62,255 nt of DNA from Erythrobacteraceae bacterium (GCA_027489065.1 JAIYAM010000003.1:1-62255), one strand, 5' to 3'; counted from the stretch's first letter, positions 1 through 8,505 are shown. Numbers and translations: made by a program. The notes: generated from the sequence alone by a model not told the origin.

Positions 1-85
1 CTGCATCGTCATTTCCGGCACTCTGTATGTCGGCAGCTGGATCGAATTCTGGGATTTCTGGAAGAAGATCCCGATCTGGTCGTAA
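1..85 (+). CDS. pufL: Reaction centre L subunit, C-terminal end (partial)
   Basis: Only the last 27 codons are present, ending at the TAA at 83-85. The frame reads a hydrophobic and tryptophan-rich tail that includes GTLYVGSW and finishes WKKIPIWS, as expected for the end of the fifth transmembrane helix and periplasmic tail of PufL, which binds the special-pair bacteriochlorophylls together with PufM. An AAGGAG ribosome site overlaps the stop codon (84-89) and serves pufM, which starts 14 bases after the stop. The identity rests on position directly before pufM plus the tail sequence. Confidence 0.85.
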   Translation, partial: CIVISGTLYVGSWIEFWDFWKKIPIWS

Positions 86-99
86 GGAGCACCTGAACC

Positions 100-1074
100 A
101 TGGCGACTTATCAGAACATCTTCACCCAGGTCCAGGTCAAGGGGCCGCCCGAAATGGGCATCCCTTTGGCGGACGGCGAAGATATCCGCATCCCCTTCAC
201 CGGGCACACCTACTGGTTCGGAAAACTGGGCCAGGCCCAGTGGGGGCCGATCTACCTCGGCACGACCGGCGTCATCAGTCTCGCCTTCGGCACGCTGGCG
301 ATCCTGATCATCGGGCTCAACTTCTGGGCCCAGGCCGGATGGAGCCCGCAGACCTTCATGCGCGAGTTCTTCTGGCTCACCCTCAACCCTCCGGGACCCG
401 AATACGGCTTCAGCCCGTTCGTGCCGCTGGAAAAGGGTGGCTGGTGGATCCTCGCCGGCTTCAGCCTGACGGTCTCGATCCTGACCTGGTGGCTGCGCAC
501 CTATCGCCGTGCAAAGGCGCTCGGCATGGGCATGCACATCCCCTGGGCCTTCGCGAGTGCCATCTGGCTCTACCTCGTGCTCGGCTTCATTCGTCCGATG
601 CTGCTGGGCCAGTGGTCTGAAGCCGTGCCGTTCGGCATCTTCAGCCACCTCGACTGGACCAACAACTTCTCGCTGACTTACGGGAACCTGTTCTACAATC
701 CGTTCCACGCGCTCTCGATCGTCTTCCTCTACGGGTCGGCCGTCCTGTTCGCGATGCACGGGGCGACGATCCTGGCTCTCGGCCGCTACGGCGGGGAACG
801 CGAGATCGAACAGATCACCGATCGCGGCACGGCTGCCGAACGCGGTGCGCTGTTCTGGCGCTGGGTGATGGGCTTCAATGCCTCGTTCGAATCCATCCAC
901 CGCTGGGCCTGGTGGTTCGCAGTCCTGACGACGCTCACGGGCGGGATCGGCATCCTGCTGACCGGCACCGTGGTCGACAACTGGTACCTGTGGGCGCAGG
1001 AGCATCACTACGCTCCCGACACCATCAACTACGATCCGACCGGAGCCGCACAGGCCGCCGCCGGCAACAAGTAA
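100..1074 (+). CDS. pufM: Photosynthetic reaction centre M subunit
   Basis: 324-residue integral membrane protein of the type-II reaction centre; with PufL it holds the special pair, bacteriopheophytins, quinones and non-haem iron. Visible ligands are His183 (SHLDW, accessory bacteriochlorophyll), His203 (NPFH, special pair), and His220 (AMHGA) and His267 (SIHRW) for the iron, each one position later than in the Rhodobacter sphaeroides numbering I recall. The family's GGIGILL segment precedes the C-terminal DNWY region. A C-terminal tail rich in Ala and Gly ends the protein. The ATG is preceded by AAGGAG at 84-89. A strong terminator follows directly and no tetrahaem cytochrome gene (pufC) is found, so the puf operon ends here. 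Confidence 0.98.
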   Translation: MATYQNIFTQVQVKGPPEMGIPLADGEDIRIPFTGHTYWFGKLGQAQWGPIYLGTTGVISLAFGTLAILIIGLNFWAQAGWSPQTFMREFFWLTLNPPGPEYGFSPFVPLEKGGWWILAGFSLTVSILTWWLRTYRRAKALGMGMHIPWAFASAIWLYLVLGFIRPMLLGQWSEAVPFGIFSHLDWTNNFSLTYGNLFYNPFHALSIVFLYGSAVLFAMHGATILALGRYGGEREIEQITDRGTAAERGALFWRWVMGFNASFESIHRWAWWFAVLTTLTGGIGILLTGTVVDNWYLWAQEHHYAPDTINYDPTGAAQAAAGNK

Positions 1075-1128
1075 GGGGCACGCCGGGCTAGGCGGCCCGG
1101 CACCTCCCCGAACTGGCTAGAGTATCAG

Positions 1129-1164
1129 AACCCGGCCGGGCATCTGCCCCGGCCGGGTTTCTCT
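1129..1164 (+). terminator. Rho-independent terminator of the puf operon
   Basis: A 12-bp perfect inverted repeat (arms 1129-1140 and 1148-1159, AACCCGGCCGGG) with a 7-base loop is followed by a T/C-rich run. It lies 54 bases after the pufM stop and closes the operon before the convergent minus-strand genes. Confidence 0.85.
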
Positions 1165-1300
1165 TTGCCTGTCGCAGCGGCAACAGCGGCGGCGGCAGCA
1201 GCGACGGCGGGAGAGCTTGTGCTGCCACCCGGCAGGCCAAGGCTCGACCCCGCAGGCTCCGAGAGGCACACGCGAGCGCGCGCAGCGTGAGCCGCGCAGC

Positions 1301-1555
1301 TCAGCCTTTCAGACGGGCGCGCAGGTCGATGAGGTGGAGCGGCAGCGAGGCGGCCAGCGGCAGGGCGATCCACCACCAGGCAGCGCCCGTCAGCGCAGCC
1401 CGCAGCCCCAGCACGATGAGAGCCGCCGGACCGAGCAGGCCGAGGACCCTGCCCCAGCCCCAGCGCTTGGCAAGGCGCAACCACGCCGCCTCCAGCAGCA
1501 GCACGCCGAGGATCACGTCGGCCGCATGGCCGCTGGCGAAGAGCTGTTCGATCAT
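1301..1555 (-). CDS. Small membrane protein downstream of tspO
   Basis: 84 residues starting MIEQLFASGH. It has two strongly hydrophobic stretches (about residues 35-55 and 60-75) and a weaker one at 11-25, separated by a basic loop (KRWGWGR), which suggests two or three membrane helices. It is the last gene of the minus-strand bchG-MFS-bchP-tspO set, 43 bases after tspO. I do not recognise a family and see no clear ribosome site, so the start is uncertain. Position inside a photosynthesis cluster, coding strand shared with its neighbours, and sensible hydrophobicity support it as a real gene; its role is unknown. Confidence 0.6.
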   Translation of the reverse strand: MIEQLFASGHAADVILGVLLLEAAWLRLAKRWGWGRVLGLLGPAALIVLGLRAALTGAAWWWIALPLAASLPLHLIDLRARLKG

Positions 1556-1598
1556 GGAAGGCGCGTCCTGCCCGGCCAGCCCGCTCGCCCCGGCGGCC

Positions 1599-2081
1599 TC
1601 AGCCGAAGGGGGCGTTGAGCTGGACGATCGCCCAGTTGAGCGCGGCGGCGAAGCTCACCCAGCCGAGGTAGGGCACCAGCAGCAGTGCGGCGCTGCGCGA
1701 AAAGCGCGCGCAGTAGATCATGATCATCAGGATCGAGAGCCACAGCAGCGTCACCTCGATGAAGGCCCAGTCAGGGCGCTGGAAGCGGAAGAACAGGATC
1801 GACCAGCTGATGTTGAGGAAGCCGTTGAGAGCGAACAGCCCCAGCACCCATTCCGCCTGCGCCGAGGTGCGCGCCGCACGCCACGCGGTGATGCCCGAAA
1901 CGGTGATCAGCGCGTAGATCACGGTCCAGCCCATCGGGAAGAGCAGGTCCGGCGGGTTCCAGGCGGGCTTGGCGAGCGCCTGGTACCACGGGCCGAGATC
2001 GGTCACGGTCGCACCGAGCGCCGCGACGCACAGCGCCGCCACGGTGGCGACCACGACCGGAATGATCATCATCCGGTTCAT
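1599..2081 (-). CDS. tspO: TspO/MBR family tryptophan-rich sensory protein
   Basis: 160 residues with five membrane helices and the family's tryptophan/proline-rich segments (KPAWNPPD, LFPMGWTVIY, LNISWSILFF). TspO of Rhodobacter binds tetrapyrroles in the outer membrane and modulates photosynthesis gene expression and porphyrin efflux. The frame stays open upstream to 2174, but that extension is Arg/Gly-rich and low in complexity, so I place the start at MNRMMIIP (2081), which gives the normal family length. It sits 106 bases after bchP, on the same strand. Confidence 0.92.
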   Translation of the reverse strand: MNRMMIIPVVVATVAALCVAALGATVTDLGPWYQALAKPAWNPPDLLFPMGWTVIYALITVSGITAWRAARTSAQAEWVLGLFALNGFLNISWSILFFRFQRPDWAFIEVTLLWLSILMIMIYCARFSRSAALLLVPYLGWVSFAAALNWAIVQLNAPFG

Positions 2082-2187
2082 GGCAGGCGGTCTAAGGTTC
2101 ACCGGCCAAACCTGCAATGCCCTTGCGCGCCCGCCTGTGTGCCCGCCTGTCCGACCGCCTGTCCGATCGCCCATGATGCCGGCCCCC

Positions 2188-3381
2188 TCAGGTGGCGGGC
2201 CTCAGGCCGAGCAGGTGCGCGGTGTCCTTGAGGAAAATCTTGACGTGCGCCAGCGGTTTGGCGCGCACCAGCTTCTTGTGCATGTAGGCCTGCCAGGTCA
2301 GCTCCTGCACGTCCTTGTCGTCGCACATGGTGACGAACCGCTCGCGGCGCTTGTCGGAGGAATACCAGAAATACTGCATCATCCCGAGCACCCAGAAGAC
2401 CTTGCCATGCTCCTTCATGAAGGCCTTGCGGGCGCCGCGCAGCTGCTTCGCGTCACCGGTGCGCAGGAAGGCCGCGGCCGCCTCGCCCACCAGTCGCCCG
2501 CCGACCATCGCATAGTAGATCCCCTCGCCCGAGGCCGGGGCGACCACGCCTGCGGCATCGCCGGCGACGATAATGTCGGCGCCGTTGTCCCAGCGCTTCA
2601 GCGGCTTCAGCGGGATCGGCGCGCCTTCGCGCCGCAGGGTCTCGCAGCGATCGAGCCCGAGGTCGTCGCGCATCGTGGCGATCGCGCCGCGCAGGCTGAA
2701 GCCCTTGTTGGCGCTGCCCACTCCGATGCTCGCGGTGTCGCCGTGCGGGAAGACCCAGGCGTAGAAATCGGGCGAAAGCCGGCCCTGATAGAAGACGTCG
2801 CAGCGCGAGGCGTCGAATTGGTCGGTGTTGCGCGGCGGGGCCTTGATGATCTCGTGATAGGCAAAGACGCAAGGCACGCGCTCGGCGCCCGGAAGGCATT
2901 GCTTGGCCACGGCCGACCGCGCGCCGTCCGCGCCGATCACCACGCGGGCGCGCACAGACTCGATCGGCCCGCCCCGGGTGCGGCGGAAGGTGACGATCGG
3001 GTGGGCGTGATCGTCGCGCTCGATCTTCTCGAAGGTCGCGGTGAGACGCTCGGCCCCGGAATGGGCGGCGCGCTCGCGCAGCCATTCGTCGAATTCGTCG
3101 CGGTCGACCATGCCGACATAGCCGATCTCGCCCACCGGCATGTCGACCGCACGGCCCGAAGGCGCGATCATCCGGGCCGAACGGGCCTTGGCGACGAGCA
3201 GCGATTGCGGAATGTCGAAATCGGCGAGCAGCCGCGGGGGAATCGCCCCGCCGCAGGGCTTGATGCGCCCGCCCCGCTCGATCAGCAGCACCGAATGGCC
3301 CGCCAGCGCAAGATCGGTCGCTGCGGTCGAGCCGGAAGGCCCTCCGCCGATGATCACGGCATCGTAGATTGTCTGGTTCAT
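2188..3381 (-). CDS. bchP: Geranylgeranyl reductase (bacteriochlorophyll side-chain reduction)
   Basis: 397-residue FAD-dependent reductase that saturates three double bonds of the geranylgeranyl tail to give phytylated bacteriochlorophyll a. The N-terminal dinucleotide-binding loop is GGGPSGSTAA, followed by an acidic strand end (LLIERGG) and the family motif KPCGGAIPP; the second FAD motif is VAGDAAGVVAPASGEGI. The start overlaps the stop of the upstream MFS gene by four bases (ATGA), so bchG, the MFS gene and bchP are translationally coupled. Confidence 0.97.
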   Translation of the reverse strand: MNQTIYDAVIIGGGPSGSTAATDLALAGHSVLLIERGGRIKPCGGAIPPRLLADFDIPQSLLVAKARSARMIAPSGRAVDMPVGEIGYVGMVDRDEFDEWLRERAAHSGAERLTATFEKIERDDHAHPIVTFRRTRGGPIESVRARVVIGADGARSAVAKQCLPGAERVPCVFAYHEIIKAPPRNTDQFDASRCDVFYQGRLSPDFYAWVFPHGDTASIGVGSANKGFSLRGAIATMRDDLGLDRCETLRREGAPIPLKPLKRWDNGADIIVAGDAAGVVAPASGEGIYYAMVGGRLVGEAAAAFLRTGDAKQLRGARKAFMKEHGKVFWVLGMMQYFWYSSDKRRERFVTMCDDKDVQELTWQAYMHKKLVRAKPLAHVKIFLKDTAHLLGLRPAT

Positions 3382-4736
3382 GCGAACTGCTCCCTATCCC
3401 TAATCGCGAGCCCGGCCCGCATCGCTGCCCCGCCGGTCGCCTTGACCGCGAGCAGTGCCGCCAGCAGGAACGCCCCTGCCTCGACGGCGAAAACCAGTTG
3501 GAAGGCCGCGCCGACATCGCCGAGCAATGCTCGCGCCAGATCGAGTCCGACCGCACCCAGCAACCCGCCAAGTCCGAAGGCGATGGCCTGGCTCGCGCCC
3601 CACACGCCCATCCGCACGCCTTCGCGTGTCGTCTTGCCCGCGCCTGCCAGCCCCATCATCGCGCCGATCGAAGCGACCGCGAAGATGCCATTGCCCAGAC
3701 CGAGCACCATGAGATTCGCTTCGAGCGGCCACGGAGGCCCGCTCACCGCCGCCAGCCCCAGCCCGCCCAGCCCCAGCCCGGAAGCGAGGCAGCCGCCGAC
3801 CACCCAGGGGCGCAGGCCATCGGGGCGCTTGCCCGTAAAGGCGCTTCCGCCCACGCCGGCGAGGATCATGCCAATAAGGATGCCGCCCTGGTGGAACTGG
3901 CCCACGGTCTTGGTCGATTCGCCCGGCGCCATGCCGAAGATCAGGCCCGCGAACGGCTCGAGGATCAGGTCCTGCATCGAAAAGGCGATCATCGAGACGA
4001 AGATGAAGATGGTGAAGCGCCGCGCGGCGGCTTCGGCCCAGATCTCGCGGATCGCGGCGCGGAAATCGGGTGCGGGGGCATCGCCCGCCGTCTCGTCGCG
4101 GAAGATGCCCGCCTGACGTTCGAGCCGGAACGTGGCGATCACCACAAGGGCAACCATCACCGCGGCAAGGCCGCCTGCGACCTCCATCAGCCGCTCGGGG
4201 CTGTAGGGGATGAGCAGCTTGCCGACCGTGATCGCCGAGGCGACAATGCCGCCGACCATCATGATCCACGTCACCGCCGCAGCGGCCGCGCGCCGTTCGG
4301 GCGCGACTCCCGAGGCCAGCAGCGCCAGCGCCGAGGTGCCGCCCGCGCCGACCCCGATCCCGATCAGCGCATAGGCGAAGATCGCCAGCGCCAGCGCCAG
4401 CGGGAAGTTCGCCGCCATCATCAAGGTTGCCTGAGTCGCCAGCAGGCCTCCGGAAGCCAGCACCGCCAGCCCGCCGATGATCCACGGCGTGCGCCTTGCG
4501 CCCTTGTCCGAGCCGTGGCCCCACAGGGGCCGGGCCATCTGCACGCCGTAATGCCACGCCACCAGCCCTGCCGGGATCGCCGCGGCGAGCGAGAGTTCGA
4601 CCACCATGATGCGGTTCAATACCGTGGTCGCCAGCATCACCAGCGCACCGATCGCCGCCTGCACCATGCCGATGCGGACAATCCCGAACCAGCCGAAGCC
4701 TGCCTTCGTCCGAGTCTCGGGCAGGCCGCCGTGCAT
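3378..4736 (-). CDS. PucC/LhaA-family MFS protein between bchG and bchP
   Basis: 452-residue protein with about twelve membrane helices, of the PucC/LhaA/bch2 (orf428) group that helps deliver bacteriochlorophyll or assemble light-harvesting complexes. Family signatures are NRIMVVEL, the Arg/Lys-rich cytoplasmic loop with WGHGSDKGARR, and AMQDLILEPFAG-like residues near position 255. The frame continues upstream to 4928, but MHGGLPETRTKAG at 4736 overlaps the bchG stop by ATGA and gives the usual length. It is a paralogue of lhaA at 17253; the MVVEL and MQDxxLEP motifs are common to both. Confidence 0.9.
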   Translation of the reverse strand: MHGGLPETRTKAGFGWFGIVRIGMVQAAIGALVMLATTVLNRIMVVELSLAAAIPAGLVAWHYGVQMARPLWGHGSDKGARRTPWIIGGLAVLASGGLLATQATLMMAANFPLALALAIFAYALIGIGVGAGGTSALALLASGVAPERRAAAAAVTWIMMVGGIVASAITVGKLLIPYSPERLMEVAGGLAAVMVALVVIATFRLERQAGIFRDETAGDAPAPDFRAAIREIWAEAAARRFTIFIFVSMIAFSMQDLILEPFAGLIFGMAPGESTKTVGQFHQGGILIGMILAGVGGSAFTGKRPDGLRPWVVGGCLASGLGLGGLGLAAVSGPPWPLEANLMVLGLGNGIFAVASIGAMMGLAGAGKTTREGVRMGVWGASQAIAFGLGGLLGAVGLDLARALLGDVGAAFQLVFAVEAGAFLLAALLAVKATGGAAMRAGLAIRDREQFA

Positions 4737-5674
4737 CAGATATAGCCTCCGAGGCCCAATGCCGAGGCCAGCATTCCCAGCACATAGAGCGTCACACCGA
4801 CGCCGTTGTACCACGGGGCATATCTGGCCGGATCGCGGATGAGCTTGGGCATGGCCGCGATCTGCGCGGCGAGCACACCGGTCACGACCAGCGCCGAAAT
4901 CCCGTATCCCCACACCGCCAGCAGGCAAATGACCACGATCTGCGCCGAGGCCATGGTCGTGCAGGCGAAGCGCGCAGCCTGCTCCACGCCCATCGTCACC
5001 GGCAGCGAGGTCAGGCCGGTCTGGCGGTCGCCCTCCACGGCCTTGAAATCATTGAGCACCATGATGCCATGCGCGCCCAGCGAATACATGAAGAGGATGA
5101 TGCACACCTCGACCGAGGGCATCGCGCCGAGCATCACGGCAGCGCCGGTGAACCAGCTCAGCCCTTCATAAGTCAGCCCGCACACCAGCGGTCCGACGAG
5201 GCCATTGGCCTTGAAGCGCAGCGGCGGGGCGGAATAGGCCCAGGCAAAGGCGAGGCCGACGAGCCCCGCGACGAACACGATCGGCCCGAGTGCCCAGGCG
5301 ACGCTCGCCGAGACGAGGCTCGCGATAATGGCGATGTAGAGCCCCCAGCGGCCCGGGATGCGCCCCGAGGGGATCGGCCGGTCGGGCTCGTTGATGGCGT
5401 CCACATGGCGGTCGAACCAGTCGTTGACCGCCTGGGAGGTGCCGCAAACCAGCGGTCCGGCAAGCAGCACGCCGCCCGCAACGAACCACCAGCGGCCTTC
5501 GAGCCCGGCGCCGGACGATACCGCCCCGCACATGAAGGCCCACATCGGCGGGAACCAGGTGATGGGTTTGAGAAGCTCGAGCACATCGCGCGGACGCAGC
5601 CGTGCATTTGACTTCAGGCGGGCGTCAGGCGCCGGCGTGGTCACGGCGCGATTCGAGGATACCGATTGCTCCAT
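4736..5674 (-). CDS. bchG: Bacteriochlorophyll a synthase (geranylgeranyl transferase)
   Basis: 312-residue UbiA-superfamily membrane prenyltransferase that esterifies bacteriochlorophyllide a with geranylgeranyl diphosphate. The prenyl-diphosphate motif is NDWFDRHVDAINEPDRPIP near residue 90 (N-D-x-x-D-x-x-x-D), and a second aspartate region is LNDFKAVEGDRQTG. About eight or nine hydrophobic helices follow a charged N-terminus. It begins the coupled bchG-MFS-bchP operon. A 20-bp palindromic motif shared with the bchF promoter region lies 29-48 bases upstream (5703-5722). Confidence 0.97.
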   Translation of the reverse strand: MEQSVSSNRAVTTPAPDARLKSNARLRPRDVLELLKPITWFPPMWAFMCGAVSSGAGLEGRWWFVAGGVLLAGPLVCGTSQAVNDWFDRHVDAINEPDRPIPSGRIPGRWGLYIAIIASLVSASVAWALGPIVFVAGLVGLAFAWAYSAPPLRFKANGLVGPLVCGLTYEGLSWFTGAAVMLGAMPSVEVCIILFMYSLGAHGIMVLNDFKAVEGDRQTGLTSLPVTMGVEQAARFACTTMASAQIVVICLLAVWGYGISALVVTGVLAAQIAAMPKLIRDPARYAPWYNGVGVTLYVLGMLASALGLGGYI

Positions 5675-5702
5675 GTAAGGAAGCTATCATGACAAGCAGA
5701 AC

Positions 5703-5722
5703 CGTCCAAACATTTTGACACA
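5703..5722. promoter_or_regulatory. Candidate PpsR operator upstream of bchG
   Basis: Plus-strand reading CGTCCAA-N5-TTGACACA. The same 15 fixed positions recur exactly at 8486-8505 upstream of bchF. On the other strand it reads TGTCAA-N6-TGGACG, which fits the PpsR/CrtJ consensus TGT-N12-ACA except for the last base. It lies 29 bases before the bchG start and about 256 bases from ppsR itself. Confidence 0.6.
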
Positions 5723-5857
5723 TTGATTCCTGCATAATCCGGTTTTCGCGTTCAAATTCGTAAACGCGCAAGATACCGTGTCCATTCGGGACCTGTCAGG
5801 CGGGAAGGCGAGTTGGACATAGAGCGTGCCCGGCCGAGTCGTTGCAGGGTGGATCTT

Positions 5858-5939
5858 AGACGCTGCCGGAAGCCTCCCAGACCCCTGCCAGACCCCCGTT
5901 TGACCTCGGTTAGACCCCCTTCAGACCCCCGCCAGAACG
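5858..5939 (-). repeat. 11-bp phased GGGGGTCTA repeat array, locus 1
   Basis: Plus-strand AGACCC-type cores start at 5879, 5890, (TGACCT) 5901, 5912, 5923 and (AGAACG) 5934, exactly 11 bases apart. A further TTAGACGC-type unit at 5858 is 21 bases before the first. Read on the minus strand, the direction of ppsR transcription, the unit is GGGGGTCTRNN. The array begins about 40 bases after the ppsR stop codon. The same repeat, in the same orientation relative to its upstream gene, occurs at 24252-24322 and 36746-36773. Confidence 0.8.
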
Positions 5940-5978
5940 AAGTGCCTTGCGGGGCCGGAATCCCTACACGGGGCAGGC

Positions 5979-7400
5979 TTACTCGTTGTCCCCGGCGAGG
6001 TTGCCGAGGCCGTAGCGGTGCAGCTTGGAGTAGAGGCTCTGGCGCGAAAGGCCGAGGATTTCCGCGGCCGAGGCGCGGTTGTCGGAGGTGTAGGAAAGCG
6101 CCGCCTCGATGCACAGGCGCTCGATCAGGTCGGTGCTCTCGCGCACGATGTCCTTGAGGCTCATCCGGCCGACCAGCTCGGTGAGCTGCTCGACCGAGCG
6201 CGGCAGGTCCTGCGCGCCCGGCGGCAGATCGCGCAGGCGGCGGCCGATCGGGCGGATCACGAAGGCGTAGTAGCCGTCCTCGCCGGTTGTACGAACTGCC
6301 GATAATTCAACAGGTTCACCCTCGACATCATGGCCCACGCGCAGGACCGTCGCGACGTTGCGCGCGGCCCCGTGCTGGTCGATCTGGCCCTCGATCAGGT
6401 CAAGGTCGATGCCCGGACGTCCGATCGATTCCGACAGGTGCCGGCCCCGCAGCTGATCGACGCTGGCGGCTTGAAGAAGCTCGACAAATGCGGCGTTGGC
6501 GGTGACGATTTCGAGGTTGCTGTCGGCGACCACGAAGGCATCCGGCATCTGGTCGACAAGGCTGAGAACGGGGGAGAATTCGGTCACCGGACGGTCCGAG
6601 GCGGGCACCAGCCGGACCAGCAGGAACTGCCCGCGATCCTGCGTGAAGCCGTTGACCGAGGCCATCACCTCGCGCGATCCGCGGGAGATGCGGATCCGCC
6701 CGGGGCTGACCGTGTCCGACACCAGCGCCGCGCCAACCAGCGCCGAAAGCGCCTCGTGCGAGTGCCGGTCGATGAAATTCAGGAGCTTCTTGCCGGGCAG
6801 GCTGGCAGGCCGCGCGCCGACCAGCTGGTGGGCGGCGGGATTGGCCTCGCGGATTCGCAAGGTGCCCGCTTCGACGATCAGCACCGGCTCGGTCGATCGC
6901 TCGAACAGCATGCGGTAACGCGCTTCGAGCTGGCGCATCCTGAGGTAGTCGCGTTCCAGCGATTGCTGGACCTGCAAGAGGCGCTGCTGGAGCTTGCCCG
7001 CCTCGCGCAGATCGCGGCCGAAAGCGATGCGATGCTCGCCCCCGTTGACGCTGAGCACGGCGTAGCGGATCGGCACGTCGCCATCCCGCGTGGGGTGGTT
7101 GACCTGCCGCCAGTGCTGCACTTCGCCGCGCCGGGCGGCGGCGAGCATCTCCATGACTTTGGGGCGACTTTCGTCGGTCACGGTCTCGATCCAGTTGGTG
7201 CCGACCATCCCGGCAAAGGCGGGGAATTCGCGCGGATCGAAAGCGGCATCGAGGATCGTGCCGGTATCGTCAAGGATGAGAGTCACGTCGCCCGCGACCA
7301 TCGCGAGCTTCATCGCCGCATCAGCATCGAGCGTGTTGAACAGCTCGGCAGCCTTCCCGAACGGGTGCTTGCCTTCGATGCTGTGTTTGCGGGTGAGCAT
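5979..7400 (-). CDS. ppsR: PpsR/CrtJ redox-responsive photosynthesis repressor
   Basis: 473-residue transcription factor with an N-terminal Q-linker/PAS region (about 1-140), a coiled segment (LQQRLLQVQQSLERDYLRMRQ in part, about 140-165), two further PAS domains (about 165-400), and a C-terminal Fis-type helix-turn-helix ending SRQSLYSKLHRYG. It represses bch, crt and puc genes under oxygen. Cys430, in the recognition-domain motif RLCIEAAL, matches the redox cysteine Cys424 of Rhodobacter PpsR; I find no other cysteine in the protein, so the second redox partner (Cys251 in Rhodobacter) is missing. It is 13 bases downstream of ppaA and likely cotranscribed with it. Confidence 0.96.
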   Translation of the reverse strand: MLTRKHSIEGKHPFGKAAELFNTLDADAAMKLAMVAGDVTLILDDTGTILDAAFDPREFPAFAGMVGTNWIETVTDESRPKVMEMLAAARRGEVQHWRQVNHPTRDGDVPIRYAVLSVNGGEHRIAFGRDLREAGKLQQRLLQVQQSLERDYLRMRQLEARYRMLFERSTEPVLIVEAGTLRIREANPAAHQLVGARPASLPGKKLLNFIDRHSHEALSALVGAALVSDTVSPGRIRISRGSREVMASVNGFTQDRGQFLLVRLVPASDRPVTEFSPVLSLVDQMPDAFVVADSNLEIVTANAAFVELLQAASVDQLRGRHLSESIGRPGIDLDLIEGQIDQHGAARNVATVLRVGHDVEGEPVELSAVRTTGEDGYYAFVIRPIGRRLRDLPPGAQDLPRSVEQLTELVGRMSLKDIVRESTDLIERLCIEAALSYTSDNRASAAEILGLSRQSLYSKLHRYGLGNLAGDNE

Positions 7401-7413
7401 GGTGCCTTGACCC

Positions 7414-8316
7414 CTATCGCAGGGTCAAGGCGCGAGCTGCAGAAGTCTTCACCAGGCTGGTCGCGACCTCGAGCGCGGCGAGCGCATCGGCACCTGTGCC
7501 ATCGGCTCCCACTTGTTTCGCGATATCCGGGTTTTCGTTGATCATTCGTCCGCCGACCAGCACGATAATGTGGGGGTTGGCGGAAACGTTGCGCACCGCC
7601 CTGATGAGATTAGCGAGCGCGGCGCTAGGGCAATCGCGACCGAGGGTCAATCCTACGAGATCGAAGGGCTGGCGGGCGATACGGTCGAGCAGTTCGCGCC
7701 GTTCCGGCTTGACCAGCGCCTCGCTGCGCCAACCGGCACGGGCGAAGACTTCCTCGATCATCAGCGTGCCGAAATTGTGGTTGTCGCCCGGCATCGGCGA
7801 GAAGAGCGCGCTGTAGGGCATCTGGATATTGCCGAAGTCCGCAGGCGAGCGCGCCGCGACCTCGCGCATGACTTCCTGGAGGCGCCACAGGCCCATCGTC
7901 ACGTCGAGGAAATCGCATTCGTCCGTGTCCCACATCTCGCCCAGCTTGCGGGCGGCAGGGGCGAGCAGGTCGAGGCAGATCGTCTCGACGCTGGCGCCTT
8001 TGGCCATGAAGGCGTCGACTTCCTCGAGCAGGCTGGCCGCCTCGAGCCGCAGCGGCAGGATGGCGAAGCGCGAGGCTTCCTCGGGGGTGATGGGGCGTGA
8101 CTGGCGGGCCTTGCCGCCGCTCTCGGACGTGTTGTGCGCCATCAGGAGCCGCGGAATGATCTGGCTCTCGATGATGGTGTTGACGGTGTCGGCCGGCTCC
8201 GGATCGGGATCGACCGTGGTGCTGCGTCGCCGGACCCTTTCCAGCGGCGCGGCGATGACTCCCCTGAGCACCGCCGAACCTGCCTCGAACATCGATGATG
8301 TCTTCGACTCTCCCAT
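7414..8316 (-). CDS. ppaA: PpaA/AerR cobalamin-binding antirepressor
   Basis: 300-residue regulator. The N-terminal half carries a B12-binding helical cap (EEVDAFMAKGASVETICLDLLAPAAR-like helix, then WDTDECDFLDVTMGLWRLQ), and the C-terminal half is a Rossmann-like cobalamin domain with PGDNHNFGTLM, whose His is the probable cobalt-coordinating residue, and GLTLGRDCP. In Rhodobacter, AerR/PpaA binds CrtJ/PpsR in a light- and B12-dependent manner and relieves repression. The first 80 residues are charged and probably disordered. It is divergent from bchF, sharing the 240-base region with the candidate PpsR operator, so both directions may be controlled together. Confidence 0.94.
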   Translation of the reverse strand: MGESKTSSMFEAGSAVLRGVIAAPLERVRRRSTTVDPDPEPADTVNTIIESQIIPRLLMAHNTSESGGKARQSRPITPEEASRFAILPLRLEAASLLEEVDAFMAKGASVETICLDLLAPAARKLGEMWDTDECDFLDVTMGLWRLQEVMREVAARSPADFGNIQMPYSALFSPMPGDNHNFGTLMIEEVFARAGWRSEALVKPERRELLDRIARQPFDLVGLTLGRDCPSAALANLIRAVRNVSANPHIIVLVGGRMINENPDIAKQVGADGTGADALAALEVATSLVKTSAARALTLR

Positions 8317-8485
8317 TTGACAGACCCTCCCCAGGTCATGCGGAAAACCCTCCGCACGAGGTAACAGGCATCACAAAAACGCCCTTGGCCCTGATCCCGA
8401 AAAGCCAGCGACTCCCATGTACGCTTTTTTGGGGCGAGGCGCAAACGACCTTACCCAGTATAGTCGAGGCGTCAACAAAACTAAA

Positions 8486-8505
8486 CGTCCAATTCAGTTG
8501 ACACA
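8486..8505. promoter_or_regulatory. Candidate PpsR operator upstream of bchF
   Basis: CGTCCAA-N5-TTGACACA, identical at all 15 fixed positions to the site upstream of bchG. Its right half contains a perfect sigma-70 -35 hexamer (TTGACA, 8498-8503), with a weak -10 candidate (TAATCT) 16 bases downstream, so a bound repressor would cover the bchF promoter. A degenerate abutting copy, GTCAA-N6-TAAACG, may lie at 8471-8487. Confidence 0.6.

Larger units (their letters stand above)
5675..5978. other. Intergenic region between ppsR and bchG
   Basis: This 304-base gap holds the bchG upstream region, with the PpsR-type motif at 5703-5722, and the 11-bp phased repeat array at about 5858-5939 just after ppsR. 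Between them (5723-5857) I see no convincing gene, terminator hairpin or promoter. Confidence 0.7.

Noticed and set aside
1287..4745. Long plus-strand frames across tspO, bchP and the MFS gene
   Set aside because: They run opposite to recognised genes and lack domains.
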